NCBI RefSeq assembly: GCF_022865105.1
Contig: NZ_JAKNYM010000002.1
Span: 343,501 to 407,500, forward strand
Length of the DNA stretch: 64,000 nucleotides
From: Sphingomicrobium astaxanthinifaciens
Lineage (GTDB): Bacteria > Pseudomonadota > Alphaproteobacteria > Sphingomonadales > Sphingomonadaceae
Direction: 5' to 3'
Each line of letters opens with the position of its first letter. The stretch's first letter is position 1. A program made the position numbers and the translations under genes. Positions 44,872 to 53,967 of this stretch are shown here, in pieces. Under the pieces are notes generated by a model, which saw nothing but the letters and a program-made list of their open reading frames with translations, did not search any database and was not told where the DNA came from.

Positions 44872-45487
44872 TCAGCGCGGCGGCGATGCCGTCGATCACG
44901 AATTGCGACGCCAGCGCGGCGAGGATGACCCCGAGCAAGCGGGTGATCATCGCCTCGAGCTTGGCCCCCATCAGCTTCATCAGCGGTCCCGCCGCGAGCA
45001 GCGCCCCTAGCGTGAGGAGGATCACCACGCTCATCGCGGCGGTGATCGTAAGCCGCTCGGCCATGCTCGAGGCCTCGGCCATGTAGAGCATGATCGCCGC
45101 GATCGTGCCGGGCCCGGCGATCATCGGGATCGCCATCGGGAAGACCGACACGTCCTCGGCCTCGGGCGTGCCCTCGATCTCGCTGGCGCGGTTCTCGCGC
45201 CGTTCGGTGCGCTTCTCGAACACCATGTCCAACGCGATCATGAACAGCATGATGCCGCCGGCGATGCGGAAGGCGGCGAGGCTGATCCCCAGCGCGCCGA
45301 GCAGCGGCTCGCCGAGATAGGCGAAGAAGAGCAGGATGAACCAAGCCACGATCGCGGCGCGGATCGCCATGCGGCGGCGGTGCGGCGCGCTGGCGTCGCG
45401 GGTCAGCCCGGCAAAGATCGGCGCATTGCCCGGCGGGTCGACGATCACGAGGAAGGTGACGAAGGCGGATACGAACAGTTCGATCAT
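44849..45487 (-). CDS. MarC family integral membrane protein
   Basis: 212 residues with six transmembrane helices. Family blocks are FLVIVDPPGNAPIFAGLTRD, GALGISLAAFRIAGGIMLFM, VFPMAIPMIAGPGTIAAIML and the end helix VILAALASQFVIDGI. MarC proteins (the NAAT/UPF0056 group) have no settled transport function; the old link to antibiotic resistance was not confirmed. The start overlaps the preceding exported-protein gene by four bases, so it belongs to the yggT-folD unit. Confidence 0.9.
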   Translation of the reverse strand: MIELFVSAFVTFLVIVDPPGNAPIFAGLTRDASAPHRRRMAIRAAIVAWFILLFFAYLGEPLLGALGISLAAFRIAGGIMLFMIALDMVFEKRTERRENRASEIEGTPEAEDVSVFPMAIPMIAGPGTIAAIMLYMAEASSMAERLTITAAMSVVILLTLGALLAAGPLMKLMGAKLEAMITRLLGVILAALASQFVIDGIAAALISELRTI

Positions 45488-46110
45488 TCGGCAGGTCCCT
45501 CGGCCAGGTGGACGATGTCATAGTCGTCGCCGTTCCACGCCCAGACGCGGAGCATCCGGCGCGGCTCGGGCACACCGCCCCAGACGCCGTGTCGCCATTC
45601 CCATTTGAGGCTGGCATCGGCGCTCATGTCGATGCCCCCCTTCATGGTGTCGGTCTCAACGGCAACCGGCGGATCGGCGGCGGGAAGCGAATCGCAGACG
45701 ATGGTCGGTTGTTCCACGCCCTCGAGCCCTACCGGGTCGCCGAGCAGCCCCATGTCGATCCGATAGCGCCATCCCTCCTCGGTCAGGCGCCAGATCGTGT
45801 GGAAGTTGCCGGCCTGCGCGGAAGCGGGATCGAAGAAGGGACCGCGGTTGAACGCATGGCCGCCGTCGCAACTGGTCAGCGAGACGGCGGGCCACCAGGC
45901 GATCGGGACGGCGGGTTCGCCATCGGCGGCGAGCACCGCGGCGACCGCCTTGGCGGGGAAGACCGAGCGGGCGACGAGGATCGCGTCGTCATCGGCCCAC
46001 TTGGCGAAGGCGAACCACTGGCCCGCGCGCGCGTCGTCGGCAAAGGCACGTTCGGCCTCGATCGCGCTGGCGGGCTGGGCCAGCCAGAAAAGGGCGGCGA
46101 GGACGATCAC
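45484..46110 (-). CDS. exported protein of unknown function (NTF2-like?)
   Basis: 208 residues. The signal peptide [16 protein letters not shown] is followed by [20 protein letters not shown], an N-terminal helix and Trp-rich pattern often seen in NTF2/SnoaL-like folds, then [16 protein letters not shown] and [18 protein letters not shown]. Four-base overlaps with folD upstream and marC downstream indicate coupled translation. No catalytic motif is evident; the fold suggestion is inference. Confidence 0.7.
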   Translation of the reverse strand: MIVLAALFWLAQPASAIEAERAFADDARAGQWFAFAKWADDDAILVARSVFPAKAVAAVLAADGEPAVPIAWWPAVSLTSCDGGHAFNRGPFFDPASAQAGNFHTIWRLTEEGWRYRIDMGLLGDPVGLEGVEQPTIVCDSLPAADPPVAVETDTMKGGIDMSADASLKWEWRHGVWGGVPEPRRMLRVWAWNGDDYDIVHLAEGPAE

Positions 46111-47000
46111 AGCGTCGGCGCCTCGAGCCCCTCGCGCGCATGCGCGGCGACCAGCGTGTTGGCGAGCAGCATGGCGATGGTCATCGGCCCGACCCCGCCG
46201 GGCACCGGGGTGATGGCGGCGGCATGCCTGGCGGCCTCGTCATAGGCGACATCGCCGACGAGCCGGCCCTTGGCGCCGTCCTCGGCAGGGGCCAGCCGGT
46301 TGATCCCGACATCGATGACGGTCGCGCCGTCCTTGACCCAGTCGCCCTTGACCATTTCCGGACGCCCCACCGCGGCGACGAGGATGTCGGCGGTCTTCGC
46401 CAGTTCGGGCAGGTTGCGCGTGCGGCTGTGGGCGATGGTGACGGTGGCATTCTCCGCGAGCAGCAGCTGCGCCATCGGCTTGCCGACGATGTTAGAGCGT
46501 CCGATCACCACCGCGTGCAGCCCGCTGAGGTCGCCGCGCTCTTCCTTGATGAGGCGGATGCAGCCCGCGGGCGTGCAGGGCACGAGCGCTTCCTTGCCCA
46601 CCGCGAGCTTGCCGGCGTTGACGACATGGAAACCGTCGACGTCCTTCTCGGGGTCGATGGTGTCGAGCACCTTCGCCTCGTCGAGATGGTCGGGCAGCGG
46701 CAGCTGGACGAGGATGCCGTCGACGGTGGGGTCGGCGTTCAGCTTGCGCACGAGGCGCAGCAGCTCGTCCTCGCCGGTCGAGGCGGGCAGGCGATGCACC
46801 GCGCCGTCCATCCCCGCCTTGTGGAGCGCTTTCTCCTTGGCCCCGACATAGACCGCGCTCGCCGGATCCTCGCCGACGAGGACGACGTGCAGCCCGGGCT
46901 TGCGCAGCGCCTTGCGCGCGAACTCGCGCGCCCCGGCGGCGACCTTCTCGCGCAGCGCCGCGGCGGCGGCCTTGCCGTCGATCGCGCGCGCGGCGTTCAT
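46107..47000 (-). CDS. folD: methylenetetrahydrofolate dehydrogenase/cyclohydrolase FolD
   Basis: 297 residues. Bifunctional NADP-dependent enzyme interconverting 5,10-methylene- and 10-formyl-tetrahydrofolate for purine, Met and fMet supply. Motifs: catalytic Lys region [67 protein letters not shown] and the C-terminal [18 protein letters not shown]. Length is normal for the family. It overlaps yggT by four bases. Confidence 0.97.
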   Translation of the reverse strand: MNAARAIDGKAAAAALREKVAAGAREFARKALRKPGLHVVLVGEDPASAVYVGAKEKALHKAGMDGAVHRLPASTGEDELLRLVRKLNADPTVDGILVQLPLPDHLDEAKVLDTIDPEKDVDGFHVVNAGKLAVGKEALVPCTPAGCIRLIKEERGDLSGLHAVVIGRSNIVGKPMAQLLLAENATVTIAHSRTRNLPELAKTADILVAAVGRPEMVKGDWVKDGATVIDVGINRLAPAEDGAKGRLVGDVAYDEAARHAAAITPVPGGVGPMTIAMLLANTLVAAHAREGLEAPTL

Positions 47001-47305
47001 CGCGTCACCGTCGGCCCGAGCTCCATCAGGATGCCCGGGAACAGGATGTCGCGCAGCACGATGATGCCGAGGATGACGATCATCGGCGACAGGTCGATCG
47101 GGCCGAAATCGGGCATCAGCTTGCGGATCGGGCGATAGATGGGGGCGGTGATGCGCTCGAGCACCTCGGTGATGGTGGCGACCACCCGGCTGTAGGGGTC
47201 GAGCACCTTGAACACGAACAGCCAGCTGATGACGACTTGGGCGACGATGACCCAGAAGAGCGCGGTGAGCAGCAGCGAGAGAATGGCGAAGAGAGCGTAG
47301 ATCAT
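46997..47305 (-). CDS. YggT family membrane protein
   Basis: 102 residues with two hydrophobic segments ([20 protein letters not shown] and [18 protein letters not shown]) flanking the YggT signature [20 protein letters not shown]. YggT proteins occur near cell-division and envelope genes; in some bacteria they relate to osmotic tolerance. It heads a four-gene unit (yggT, folD, exported unknown, marC) joined by four-base overlaps. Confidence 0.92.
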   Translation of the reverse strand: MIYALFAILSLLLTALFWVIVAQVVISWLFVFKVLDPYSRVVATITEVLERITAPIYRPIRKLMPDFGPIDLSPMIVILGIIVLRDILFPGILMELGPTVTR

Positions 47306-47351
47306 GACGCTGGCTTAGCCGCCCCCATGTGCGCCCGCAACACGGCTGTGG

Positions 47352-48320
47352 TCAGGGGGCGAAACGGTTGGGCTGCGCCTCGGCGAGGATGAAGGCGAAA
47401 TCGCCCGCCGGATCGGTCCATTCGTGGGTCGGGGTCCAGCCCCCCGCCAGCAGCAGGCAGCGCGCCCCGCGCGGCCCGTACTTGTGGCTGTTCTCGGTAT
47501 GGATGCTGTCGCCCCTGGCGAAGGCGAAGCGCTCGCCGTCGAGCGCGATCGCGGTATCGCGCACGGCGACGAGGTGCATTTCGATCCGCCCCAGCATCTC
47601 GTTCCAGCGCGCCTCGTGGACGAAGGCGTCGGGGTCGAGCTCGGCGCCGAGTTCGCGCTGCATCCGGGTGAGGAGGTTCTTGTTGAAGGCGGCGGTCACC
47701 CCGTCGCGGTCGTCATAGGCGGCGCGCAGCCGGTCGAGGTCCTTGATCCGGTCCATCCCGATCAGCAGCTTGGAGCCGTCGCGCAGGATGTCGCGAAAGG
47801 TGCGCAGCAGGTCGGCCGCGCTGCGCGGCACGAAATTGCCGATCGTCGAGCCGGGAAAGAAACCGATCCGCTCGAGCCCGGCGATCTCGTCGGGCAGGTC
47901 GAAGGGCTTGGTGAAGTCGGCCTCGATCGGGTCGATCGCGAGGTCGGGGTGGTCCTGTTGCAGCTCGGCGGCCGAGGCGCGCAGATAGTCGCCCGAGATG
48001 TCGATCGGGACATAATGGTCGGGCTCGAGCGCATCGAGCATCAGCGGGGTCTTGGTCACGCTGCCCGCGCCGAACTCGATCAGCGCGCCGCCCTTGCCCG
48101 CCGCCGCGGCGATCGCCGCGGCATTGTCGCGCATGATCGCGGTCTCGGTGCGGGTCGGGTAATATTCGTCGAGCCGGGTGATCGCGTCGAACAGTTCGGA
48201 GCCGCGGGTGTCGTAGAGCCAGCGCGCGGGCACCGCCGGCTCGGGCTGGGCGAGCCCGCGCTTCACGTCGGCGCGGAAGGCGGGATCGACGGTCGGGGCG
48301 GGCGCGGCGGCCTCAGGCAT
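47352..48320 (-). CDS. egtD: L-histidine N-alpha-methyltransferase EgtD
   Basis: 322 residues. Trimethylates histidine to hercynine, the first step of ergothioneine synthesis, using SAM. Seen: RWLYDTRGSELFDAITRLDE, YYPTRTETAIM, IEFGAGSVTKTPLMLDAL (SAM motif), FFPGSTIGNF and HTENSHKYGP near the end, all typical of EgtD (DUF2260). Its ATG lies eight bases inside egtB, so the two are coupled. Confidence 0.95.
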   Translation of the reverse strand: MPEAAAPAPTVDPAFRADVKRGLAQPEPAVPARWLYDTRGSELFDAITRLDEYYPTRTETAIMRDNAAAIAAAAGKGGALIEFGAGSVTKTPLMLDALEPDHYVPIDISGDYLRASAAELQQDHPDLAIDPIEADFTKPFDLPDEIAGLERIGFFPGSTIGNFVPRSAADLLRTFRDILRDGSKLLIGMDRIKDLDRLRAAYDDRDGVTAAFNKNLLTRMQRELGAELDPDAFVHEARWNEMLGRIEMHLVAVRDTAIALDGERFAFARGDSIHTENSHKYGPRGARCLLLAGGWTPTHEWTDPAGDFAFILAEAQPNRFAP

Positions 48321-49617
48321 TTCGGGCAAGGCGAACTCCGGTGAACTGCCAGCGCTGCTGGGGATAAAAGAAGTTGCGATAGGAGGCGCGCGAATGGCCG
48401 CGCGGGGTCGCGCACGACGCGCCCTTGAGGACGAACTGCCCGCACATGAACTTGCCGTTATATTCGCCCACCGTCCCCGCCTCGGGGGCGAAGCCGGGGT
48501 AGGGGAGATAGGCCGACTGGGTCCATTGCCAGCAGTCGCCGAACGGCCCCGGCGTGCCCAGCGGCATGACCGGCGCGGCGGCATCGAGCTGGTTGCCCGC
48601 CGCCGCGTCGGCGGCGCCGAAGGCGGTCTCCCATTCGGCCTCGGTCGGCAGCCGCGCGCCGGCCCAGCGGGCATAGGCGTCGGCCTCGTAATAGCTGACG
48701 TGGGTGACCGGGAGCGCGGGCTCGATCGGGCGGCGGCCCGAGAGGGTGAAGCGCGACCAGCAGCCGTCCTGCCGGCGCCAGTAGAGCGGGCTCTCGACCT
48801 GGTTGTCGCGCACCCAGGCCCAGCCATCGGAGAGCCACAGCGAGGGGGTCGAATAGCCCCCGTCCTGCATGAAGTCGGCCCAGTCGCCCTGGCTGACCAG
48901 ACGATCGGCGATTTCGAAGGGGGCGAGCAGCGTGCGGTGGCGCGGGCGCTCGCAATCGAAGCTAAAGCCGTCGCCCGCATTGCGCCCGATCATCGCCTCG
49001 CCGCCCTCGTGGCGGGTCCAGCCGAGCGGGGCGGCGCTGCCGTCGGCGATCCCGGGGCCCTCCATGTAGGCGGGGTCGAGCGGGTTTTCGTAGAGCGTGG
49101 CGAGGATGTCGGTGAGGAGCAGCTCCTGGTGCTGCTGCTCGTGGTGGATGCCGAGTTCGACGAGCGCGCGCTGCTCGGGCGAGAAGCCGGGCAGCGCGGC
49201 GAGCAGCGCGGCATCGACCGCGACGCGATAGGCACGCACCTCATCGAGGCTGGGACGGCTGATCATCCCGCGGCAGGCGCGCGCGTGGCGTTCGCCCTCG
49301 CCCTCGTAATAGCTGTTGAACAGATAGGCCCAGCGCTCGTCGTGGAGCGTGTAGCCGGGGACATGGTCGCGTAGGAGGAAGGTCTCGAAGAACCAGCTGG
49401 TATGCGCGAGATGCCATTTGGCGGGGCTCGCGTCGGGATGCGGCTGGAGCGTGGCGTCGGCGTCCGACAGCGGCGCGGCGAGGTCGAACGTCAGGCTACG
49501 GGTTGCCGTATAGTTTTTGCCGAGATCCGGCCTTGGCTGTTCGTCGGAACGGGCCACGATGCGGCCACCATAGGAAGTCGCGGGCGGGCTGGCCACCGTG
49601 CTTTTGCCGAGGGTCAA
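48313..49617 (-). CDS. egtB: ergothioneine synthase EgtB (iron-dependent sulfoxide synthase)
   Basis: 434 residues. The N-terminal DinB-like domain carries the iron ligands: His72 in KWHLAHTSWFFETF and the HxxxHxE motif His159-Glu-Gln-Gln-His163-Gln-Glu165. The C-terminal formylglycine-generating-like (FGE-sulfatase) domain has PVTHVSYYEADAYARWAGAR, RLPTEAEWE and GNVW-type WQWTQSAY. It joins hercynine with a thiol donor (gamma-Glu-Cys or Cys) using oxygen. The first codon is TTG, placed directly after the upstream gene's stop; a GTG 20 codons later is an alternative start. No EgtC, EgtA or EgtE is adjacent. Confidence 0.94.
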   Translation of the reverse strand: MTLGKSTVASPPATSYGGRIVARSDEQPRPDLGKNYTATRSLTFDLAAPLSDADATLQPHPDASPAKWHLAHTSWFFETFLLRDHVPGYTLHDERWAYLFNSYYEGEGERHARACRGMISRPSLDEVRAYRVAVDAALLAALPGFSPEQRALVELGIHHEQQHQELLLTDILATLYENPLDPAYMEGPGIADGSAAPLGWTRHEGGEAMIGRNAGDGFSFDCERPRHRTLLAPFEIADRLVSQGDWADFMQDGGYSTPSLWLSDGWAWVRDNQVESPLYWRRQDGCWSRFTLSGRRPIEPALPVTHVSYYEADAYARWAGARLPTEAEWETAFGAADAAAGNQLDAAAPVMPLGTPGPFGDCWQWTQSAYLPYPGFAPEAGTVGEYNGKFMCGQFVLKGASCATPRGHSRASYRNFFYPQQRWQFTGVRLARNA

Positions 49618-49618
49618 C

Positions 49619-50182
49619 TTACCGGGTCGCGCCCGGCTGCCAGAGGAGATCGCCGCTGCCGCGCGCCGCGAGCGCGCGGGCGGCGACGAACAGGTGGTCC
49701 GACAGGCGGTTGAGATAGGCGAGCGCGGCCGGGGTGACCGCCTCCTCGGCGGCGAGCGCGGCGGCTTTGCGCTCGGCGCGGCGCACCACCGCGCGGGCGA
49801 GATAGAGCTGCGCGGTGCCGGGCGAGCCGCCGGGCAGCACGAAGCTGGTGAGCGGCTCGAGCCCCGCGTTCATCGCGTCGATCTCGTCCTCGAGCCGCGC
49901 GACCTGCGCGGGCACGATGCGCAATGCGCCCTCAACCCCCTCAGGGGTGGCGAGGTCGGCGCCGAGGTCGAACAATTCGTTCTGGATGCGGCGCAGCGCG
50001 TCGATTTCGCCCTCGCCGCCCTGCTCGATCGCGGCGATCGCGACCCCGAGCGCCGAATTGGCCTCGTCGACGTCGCCGATCGCCTGCATGCGCAGGCCGT
50101 GTTTGGGAACCCGGCTGCCGTCGACCAGCCCCGAGGTGCCGTCGTCGCCCGCGCGCGTGTAGATCTTGGTGAGTTTGACCAT
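49619..50182 (-). CDS. cob(I)yrinic acid a,c-diamide adenosyltransferase, PduO type
   Basis: 187 residues, cytoplasmic. Transfers the adenosyl group of ATP to cob(I)alamin. The ATP-binding N-terminus KIYTRAGDDGTSGL is diagnostic, followed by DEANSALGVAIAAI, the trimer-interface segment RIQNELFDLGADLATP and LPGGSPGTAQLYLARAVVRRAER with conserved Arg residues. Length is typical. No other cobalamin gene or cobalamin riboswitch is nearby, so it likely serves salvage. egtB begins one base after it. Confidence 0.95.
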   Translation of the reverse strand: MVKLTKIYTRAGDDGTSGLVDGSRVPKHGLRMQAIGDVDEANSALGVAIAAIEQGGEGEIDALRRIQNELFDLGADLATPEGVEGALRIVPAQVARLEDEIDAMNAGLEPLTSFVLPGGSPGTAQLYLARAVVRRAERKAAALAAEEAVTPAALAYLNRLSDHLFVAARALAARGSGDLLWQPGATR

Positions 50183-50201
50183 CGCGGACAGGCTAGGCGC
50201 T

Positions 50202-50399
50202 TTAGCCGCTCGCGACCAGCAGGATCGCGACGATGATCATGATCGCCACGCCTTGGAAGATGACGCGCTTCTGCATGTAGTTCTGCTGCTGCGCGCCCGA
50301 CACGTCCTTGCCCGAGGCCATGGCGATCACGCCGCGCACGAGGACGTAGGCGGTGGCGCCCATGGCGAGGATCAGGATGATGATGAGAAATGTGGTCAT
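50202..50399 (-). CDS. small two-helix membrane protein, HIG1-like
   Basis: 65 residues: an N-terminal helix FLIIILILAMGATAYVLVRG, a short polar loop with QQQNYMQKRVIFQG, and a second helix VAIMIIVAILLVAS. The size, hairpin topology and the MQKRVIFQG loop match bacterial HIG1 / twin-transmembrane proteins, whose mitochondrial relatives associate with respiratory complexes. It lies between gluQ and the adenosyltransferase in the same direction, with gaps of 8 and 19 bases. Confidence 0.85.
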   Translation of the reverse strand: MTTFLIIILILAMGATAYVLVRGVIAMASGKDVSGAQQQNYMQKRVIFQGVAIMIIVAILLVASG

Positions 50400-50407
50400 G
50401 ATTGCCC

Positions 50408-51256
50408 CTATGTAGGATCGACGAGGCGGTATCCCAAGGGCAGCCTTTCGTCCATCAGCGCCGCGAGCAGCGCCGGGCCCTCGACCCCGTCGGCGCGCAG
50501 CTGCTGGAGCGTGGGGGCCCGGTCGCGCTTGGCGAGCCGCCGCCCGTCGGCGCCGACGACGATGGGGTGGTGGAGATAGGCGGGCTCGGGCAGCTCCAGC
50601 AGCTGTTGCAGCAACCGCTGGATCGGGGTCGCGCCCGCCAGGTCGGCCGAGCGGGTGACCAGCGTCACCCCCTGCGCGGCATCGTCGAGTACGCAGGCGA
50701 GATGGTAGGCGGCAGGCGCGTCCTTGCGCGCGAGGATCGCATCGTCGAGGTCGGCGCGGGTCGACAGGTGGACGCTGCCGTCATGGTCCTGCCAGCTCGG
50801 CAGCGCTCCTACCCGCGCGAGCGCCTTCTCATGGTCGAGCCGCCAGCTGTGCGGCTGCGTCGCGCGCCGCTCGGGCTCGTCGGGCAGGTCGCGGCAGGTG
50901 CCGGGATAGCGCCCGCCCGCCGCGCCATGCGGCGCCGCGAGCGCCGCCTCGATGTCCTTGCGCGTGCAAAAGCAGGGGTAGAGCAGCCCGGCCCCGCGCA
51001 ACCGCTCGAGCGCCTCCTCGTAGACCGCCGCGCGCTGGCTCTCGACCAGCACCGGGCCGGCGAACGACACGCCGAGCCAGTCGAGGTCCTCCTCGAGCGC
51101 GGCGACGAATTCGGGGCGGCAGCGGGTGGTGTCGAGATCGTCGATCCGCAGCCGCAGTTCGCCGCCTCCCGCCACCGCCGCCACCCCGCGCGCGAGGCTG
51201 TAGGCATGGCCGAGATGGAGCAGCCCGGTCGGCGAGGGGGCGAAGCGCGTGATCAT
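50408..51256 (-). CDS. gluQ: tRNA glutamyl-Q(34) synthetase GluQ (GluQRS)
   Basis: 282 residues: a truncated glutamyl-tRNA-synthetase-like enzyme that glutamylates queuosine 34 of tRNA-Asp without an anticodon-binding domain. The class I signature is RFAPSPTGLLHLGHA (HIGH-like HLGH), the Glu-binding region RIDDLDTTRCRPE, and the KMSKS-like RLAKRDR. Zinc-ligand candidates are CFCTRKD and CRDLP. The start is the ATG of MITRFAPSP; the seven extra upstream codons are out of family. Confidence 0.95.
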   Translation of the reverse strand: MITRFAPSPTGLLHLGHAYSLARGVAAVAGGGELRLRIDDLDTTRCRPEFVAALEEDLDWLGVSFAGPVLVESQRAAVYEEALERLRGAGLLYPCFCTRKDIEAALAAPHGAAGGRYPGTCRDLPDEPERRATQPHSWRLDHEKALARVGALPSWQDHDGSVHLSTRADLDDAILARKDAPAAYHLACVLDDAAQGVTLVTRSADLAGATPIQRLLQQLLELPEPAYLHHPIVVGADGRRLAKRDRAPTLQQLRADGVEGPALLAALMDERLPLGYRLVDPT

Positions 51257-51459
51257 CGGGACTCGCCGCTGTGGCAAAAGTGACTCTTGCCAGATTCGGC
51301 GGTATCTGTTGTCATCGCATCAACATCATGGGTTGGCATCCATGCTGGTGACAGACGGAAAGACGGGCTCGCACGCCGCCGGTCTCCCGCTCGGTGAGTG
51401 CGATTTGCCCGGGGGACGGTGTCGGGGCCCGCAAGGGAACGACACGAAAGGACGCCCGC

Positions 51460-52050
51460 GTGCATCACCACCTCGACATGGCGCTTCACCCCGACCGCAC
51501 GCGGCACCCCGACAGCTGTCCCGCGCTGGTGCTCAACGCCGATTACACGCCGCTGTCCTATTATCCGCTGAGCCTGTGGCCGTGGCAGACCGCGGTGAAG
51601 GCGATGTTCCTCGAGCGCGTGGACGTGATCGATCATTACGAGCGCAGGGTGCACTCGCCCAGCTGCGACATCAAGCTGCCGAGCGTGATCGCGCTGCGGC
51701 AGTACGTCAAACCCAACCAATATCCCGCCTTCACGCGGTTCAACCTGTTCCTGCGCGACAAGTTTTCCTGCGTCTATTGCGGGAGCGGCAAGGAGCTGAC
51801 CTTCGACCATGTGGTGCCGCGCCGGCAGGGGGGCCGGACCAGCTGGGAGAATGTCGCCACCGCCTGCGCGCCGTGCAACCTGCGCAAGGGCGGGCGCACC
51901 CCGGCGGAGGCGAACATGCCGCTGTTGACCGGCGAGCCCATTCGCCCGACCAGCTGGCAGCTGCAGGAACATGGCAAAGGCTTCCCGCCAGGCCACCTGC
52001 ACGAGAGCTGGCACGACTATCTCTACTGGGACGTCGAACTGGAGGCCTGA
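51460..52050 (+). CDS. HNH endonuclease family protein
   Basis: 196 residues. The HNH core is visible: CVYCGSGKELTFDHVVPRRQGG, then N in SWENVATACAPCNLRKGG, with two CxxC zinc pairs. The N-terminal half has PALVLNADYTPLSYYPLSLW, a conserved feature of a widespread family of stand-alone HNH proteins with no established substrate. A GTG with AAGGA seven bases upstream is taken as start; an ATG six codons later is an alternative. It stands alone, divergent from gluQ and convergent with galU. No restriction or phage gene is nearby. Confidence 0.87.
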   Translation: MHHHLDMALHPDRTRHPDSCPALVLNADYTPLSYYPLSLWPWQTAVKAMFLERVDVIDHYERRVHSPSCDIKLPSVIALRQYVKPNQYPAFTRFNLFLRDKFSCVYCGSGKELTFDHVVPRRQGGRTSWENVATACAPCNLRKGGRTPAEANMPLLTGEPIRPTSWQLQEHGKGFPPGHLHESWHDYLYWDVELEA

Positions 52051-52084
52051 GCCGCGCTGGCGGCGCGAGCCGGGCAAGGGCGCG

Positions 52085-52948
52085 TCAGCCGTTGCGGGCC
52101 AACCATTCTTTCAGCCTGGGGGCGACCTCGGGGTCGTCCATCCCGAGTGCGAGGTTGGCCAGCGCGAAGCCGGCCTTGGTGCCGCAGTCGTGGCGCACCG
52201 CGTCGACCGCGACCGCGTGGAAGGGCTGCTTGCCGATGAGCTTGGCCATCGCGTCGGTGAGCTGGATCTCGCCGCCCGCGCCCTTTTCGTGCGCCGACAG
52301 TTCGTCCATCACCTCGGGCTGGAGGATGTAGCGGCCGACGATGCCGAGGGTGGAAGGCGCGTCCTCGGGGACGGGCTTTTCGACCATGCCCTTCACCTCG
52401 GTCGCACCGTTCGCGCTCTCGCCGGGCTCGACGATGCCGTAGCTCGAGGTCTTTTCGCGCGGCACGTCCTGCGCGCAGACGATATTGCCGCCATGCTCCT
52501 CGTAGGCGGCCATCATCTGCTTGAGCGCGCCGGGCTTGCCGACCATCAGGTCGTCGGGGAGGAGGACGGCGAAGGGCTCGTCGCCGGTGATGTGGCGCGC
52601 GCACCAGATGGCGTGGCCGAGCCCGAGCGGTTCCTGCTGGCGCACGGTCAGCAGTTCGCCGAAGCCCGCGCGGCTGGGGGCGAGCGGCTCCTTCGACTTG
52701 CCGCGCTCCTCCATCGTCTTCTCGAGCTCGTAGGCCATGTCGAAATAGTCGACGAGGCTAGCCTTGCCGCGCCCGGTGATGAAGACGAGGCGTTCGATCC
52801 CCGCCTCGCGCGCCTCGTCGACCGCATATTGGATCAGCGGGCGGTCGACGATGGTCAGCATCTCCTTGGGCATGGTCTTGGTCGCGGGCAGCAGCCGCGT
52901 GCCGAGACCGGCGACGGGAAAGACGGCGTAGCGGACGGGCTTGGGCAT
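52085..52948 (-). CDS. galU: UTP-glucose-1-phosphate uridylyltransferase GalU
   Basis: 287 residues. Makes UDP-glucose for exopolysaccharide, LPS and osmolyte synthesis. The N-terminal nucleotide-binding signature is AVFPVAGLGTRLLPATKTMP followed by KEMLTIVDRPLIQYAVDEA; also EPLGLGHAIWCARH, VLLPDDLMV and GGEIQLTDAMAKL. Length is standard. Its ATG directly follows the stop of the lipoprotein gene, so the pair is cotranscribed. Confidence 0.97.
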   Translation of the reverse strand: MPKPVRYAVFPVAGLGTRLLPATKTMPKEMLTIVDRPLIQYAVDEAREAGIERLVFITGRGKASLVDYFDMAYELEKTMEERGKSKEPLAPSRAGFGELLTVRQQEPLGLGHAIWCARHITGDEPFAVLLPDDLMVGKPGALKQMMAAYEEHGGNIVCAQDVPREKTSSYGIVEPGESANGATEVKGMVEKPVPEDAPSTLGIVGRYILQPEVMDELSAHEKGAGGEIQLTDAMAKLIGKQPFHAVAVDAVRHDCGTKAGFALANLALGMDDPEVAPRLKEWLARNG

Positions 52949-53332
52949 CTAGTCCTCTTCCTCTTCGGGGTCGCGCGCGGGCAGGTCGACGCCGGGCTCC
53001 TGCCGGACATCGGGGCCGGGCAGGTCGGACACGTCGGCGCTCGGATCGTCGATATTGGTCGCCGGGTCGGGCTGCGGCGCGGCGCCGCCCTCGGGCGGGG
53101 GCAGGTCGAACGGATCGGGCGCGCGCGGGGTCGAGCGGCGCACCAGTTCATCGACCCGCTCGGGCCGCGCATAGGGCGGCGGGGTGAGCAGGTCGTCCGA
53201 GGTCGGCGGGGCCTGCGCCAGCGCGGGCTGCGGCGGCAGCTCGGCGCCGGGCGCGGGCTTCAACGGGCCCGCCTGGCCGCAGCCGGCGAGCGCGGCGAGC
53301 GGCAGGGCGAGCAGGGCGACACGCTGGTTCAT
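52949..53332 (-). CDS. LptM-like lipoprotein
   Basis: 127 residues. The signal RVALLALPLAALAGC has a lipobox with Cys, followed immediately by GQAGPLKPAPG, close to the CGQKGPL start of LptM (formerly YifL), a lipoprotein that helps mature the LptDE translocon. The rest is a Pro-rich tail with YARPERVDELVRRS and DPFDLPPPEG and a very acidic end (RDPEEEED), much longer than E. coli LptM. The ATG at 53332 is chosen at the signal peptide. It is upstream of galU and divergent from the TlpA gene. Confidence 0.75.
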   Translation of the reverse strand: MNQRVALLALPLAALAGCGQAGPLKPAPGAELPPQPALAQAPPTSDDLLTPPPYARPERVDELVRRSTPRAPDPFDLPPPEGGAAPQPDPATNIDDPSADVSDLPGPDVRQEPGVDLPARDPEEEED

Positions 53333-53386
53333 CACCGCCGCAATGCCGCATTGAAGGCGCGCTGCCAACTCCCTAGGTACGTCGCC

Positions 53387-53935
53387 ATGTCCACGCCTCC
53401 CTCCCTGCGCGCGCTCGGCGCCGTCCTCCTCCCCCTCCTCCTCGGTGCCTGCGACGCATCCGCGCCGACCACCGATCAGTCGGTCGTCGCGCGCGAGGGC
53501 GGGGTCGATCGCAGCCACGCCGGCGCGGCGATGCCCGCGATCGACATTCTCGACCCCGAGGGCGAGACGGTGGCGCTGGCCGATGTCGCGGCGGGCGAAC
53601 CGTTGCTCGTCAACCTGTGGGCGAGCTGGTGCGCGCCCTGCGTCGAGGAACTGCCGACGCTGGTCGCGCTGGCCGAGCGCGGCGAGGTCGCGGTGCTCAC
53701 CCTGTCGCAGGACATGGGCCCCCAGCCCTCGGTCCGCGCCTTCCTCGAGGATGAGGGGCTCGACGCGGTCGAGGCGTGGCAGGATCCCGAGATGGCATTC
53801 ACCGACGCGCTACCCGTCGCGGTGATGCCGACGACGGTACTCTATGATGCGCAGGGCCGCGAGGTGTGGCGCTACCTCGGCGACCTCGACTGGTCGGGCG
53901 AAGAGGCGGCGGCGTTGCTCGAGGAGCTGGACTGA
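53387..53935 (+). CDS. TlpA-like thiol-disulfide oxidoreductase, exported
   Basis: 182 residues. The signal RALGAVLLPLLLGAC has a lipobox-type Cys, so it may be a periplasmic lipoprotein. The thioredoxin fold has NLWASWCAPCVEELPTLVAL with active site WCAPC and the cis-Pro segment AVMPTTVLYDAQGREVWR. TlpA-type proteins reduce disulfides, for example in cytochrome maturation. It is divergent from the LptM-like gene with a 54-base gap, so the promoters overlap. Confidence 0.93.
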   Translation: MSTPPSLRALGAVLLPLLLGACDASAPTTDQSVVAREGGVDRSHAGAAMPAIDILDPEGETVALADVAAGEPLLVNLWASWCAPCVEELPTLVALAERGEVAVLTLSQDMGPQPSVRAFLEDEGLDAVEAWQDPEMAFTDALPVAVMPTTVLYDAQGREVWRYLGDLDWSGEEAAALLEELD

Positions 53936-53967
53936 CCGTCGCGTCGTCCCTGCGCCGGGGCGAGCGC

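Noticed and set aside
51460-52050. HNH protein as part of a restriction or anti-phage system
   Set aside because: No methylase, specificity subunit, phage or toxin gene is nearby; the family is a widespread stand-alone chromosomal one.
51971-53386. A long N-terminal extension of the TlpA-like protein
   Set aside because: It runs antisense through galU and the lipoprotein gene; the true start is the ATG before the signal peptide at 53387.
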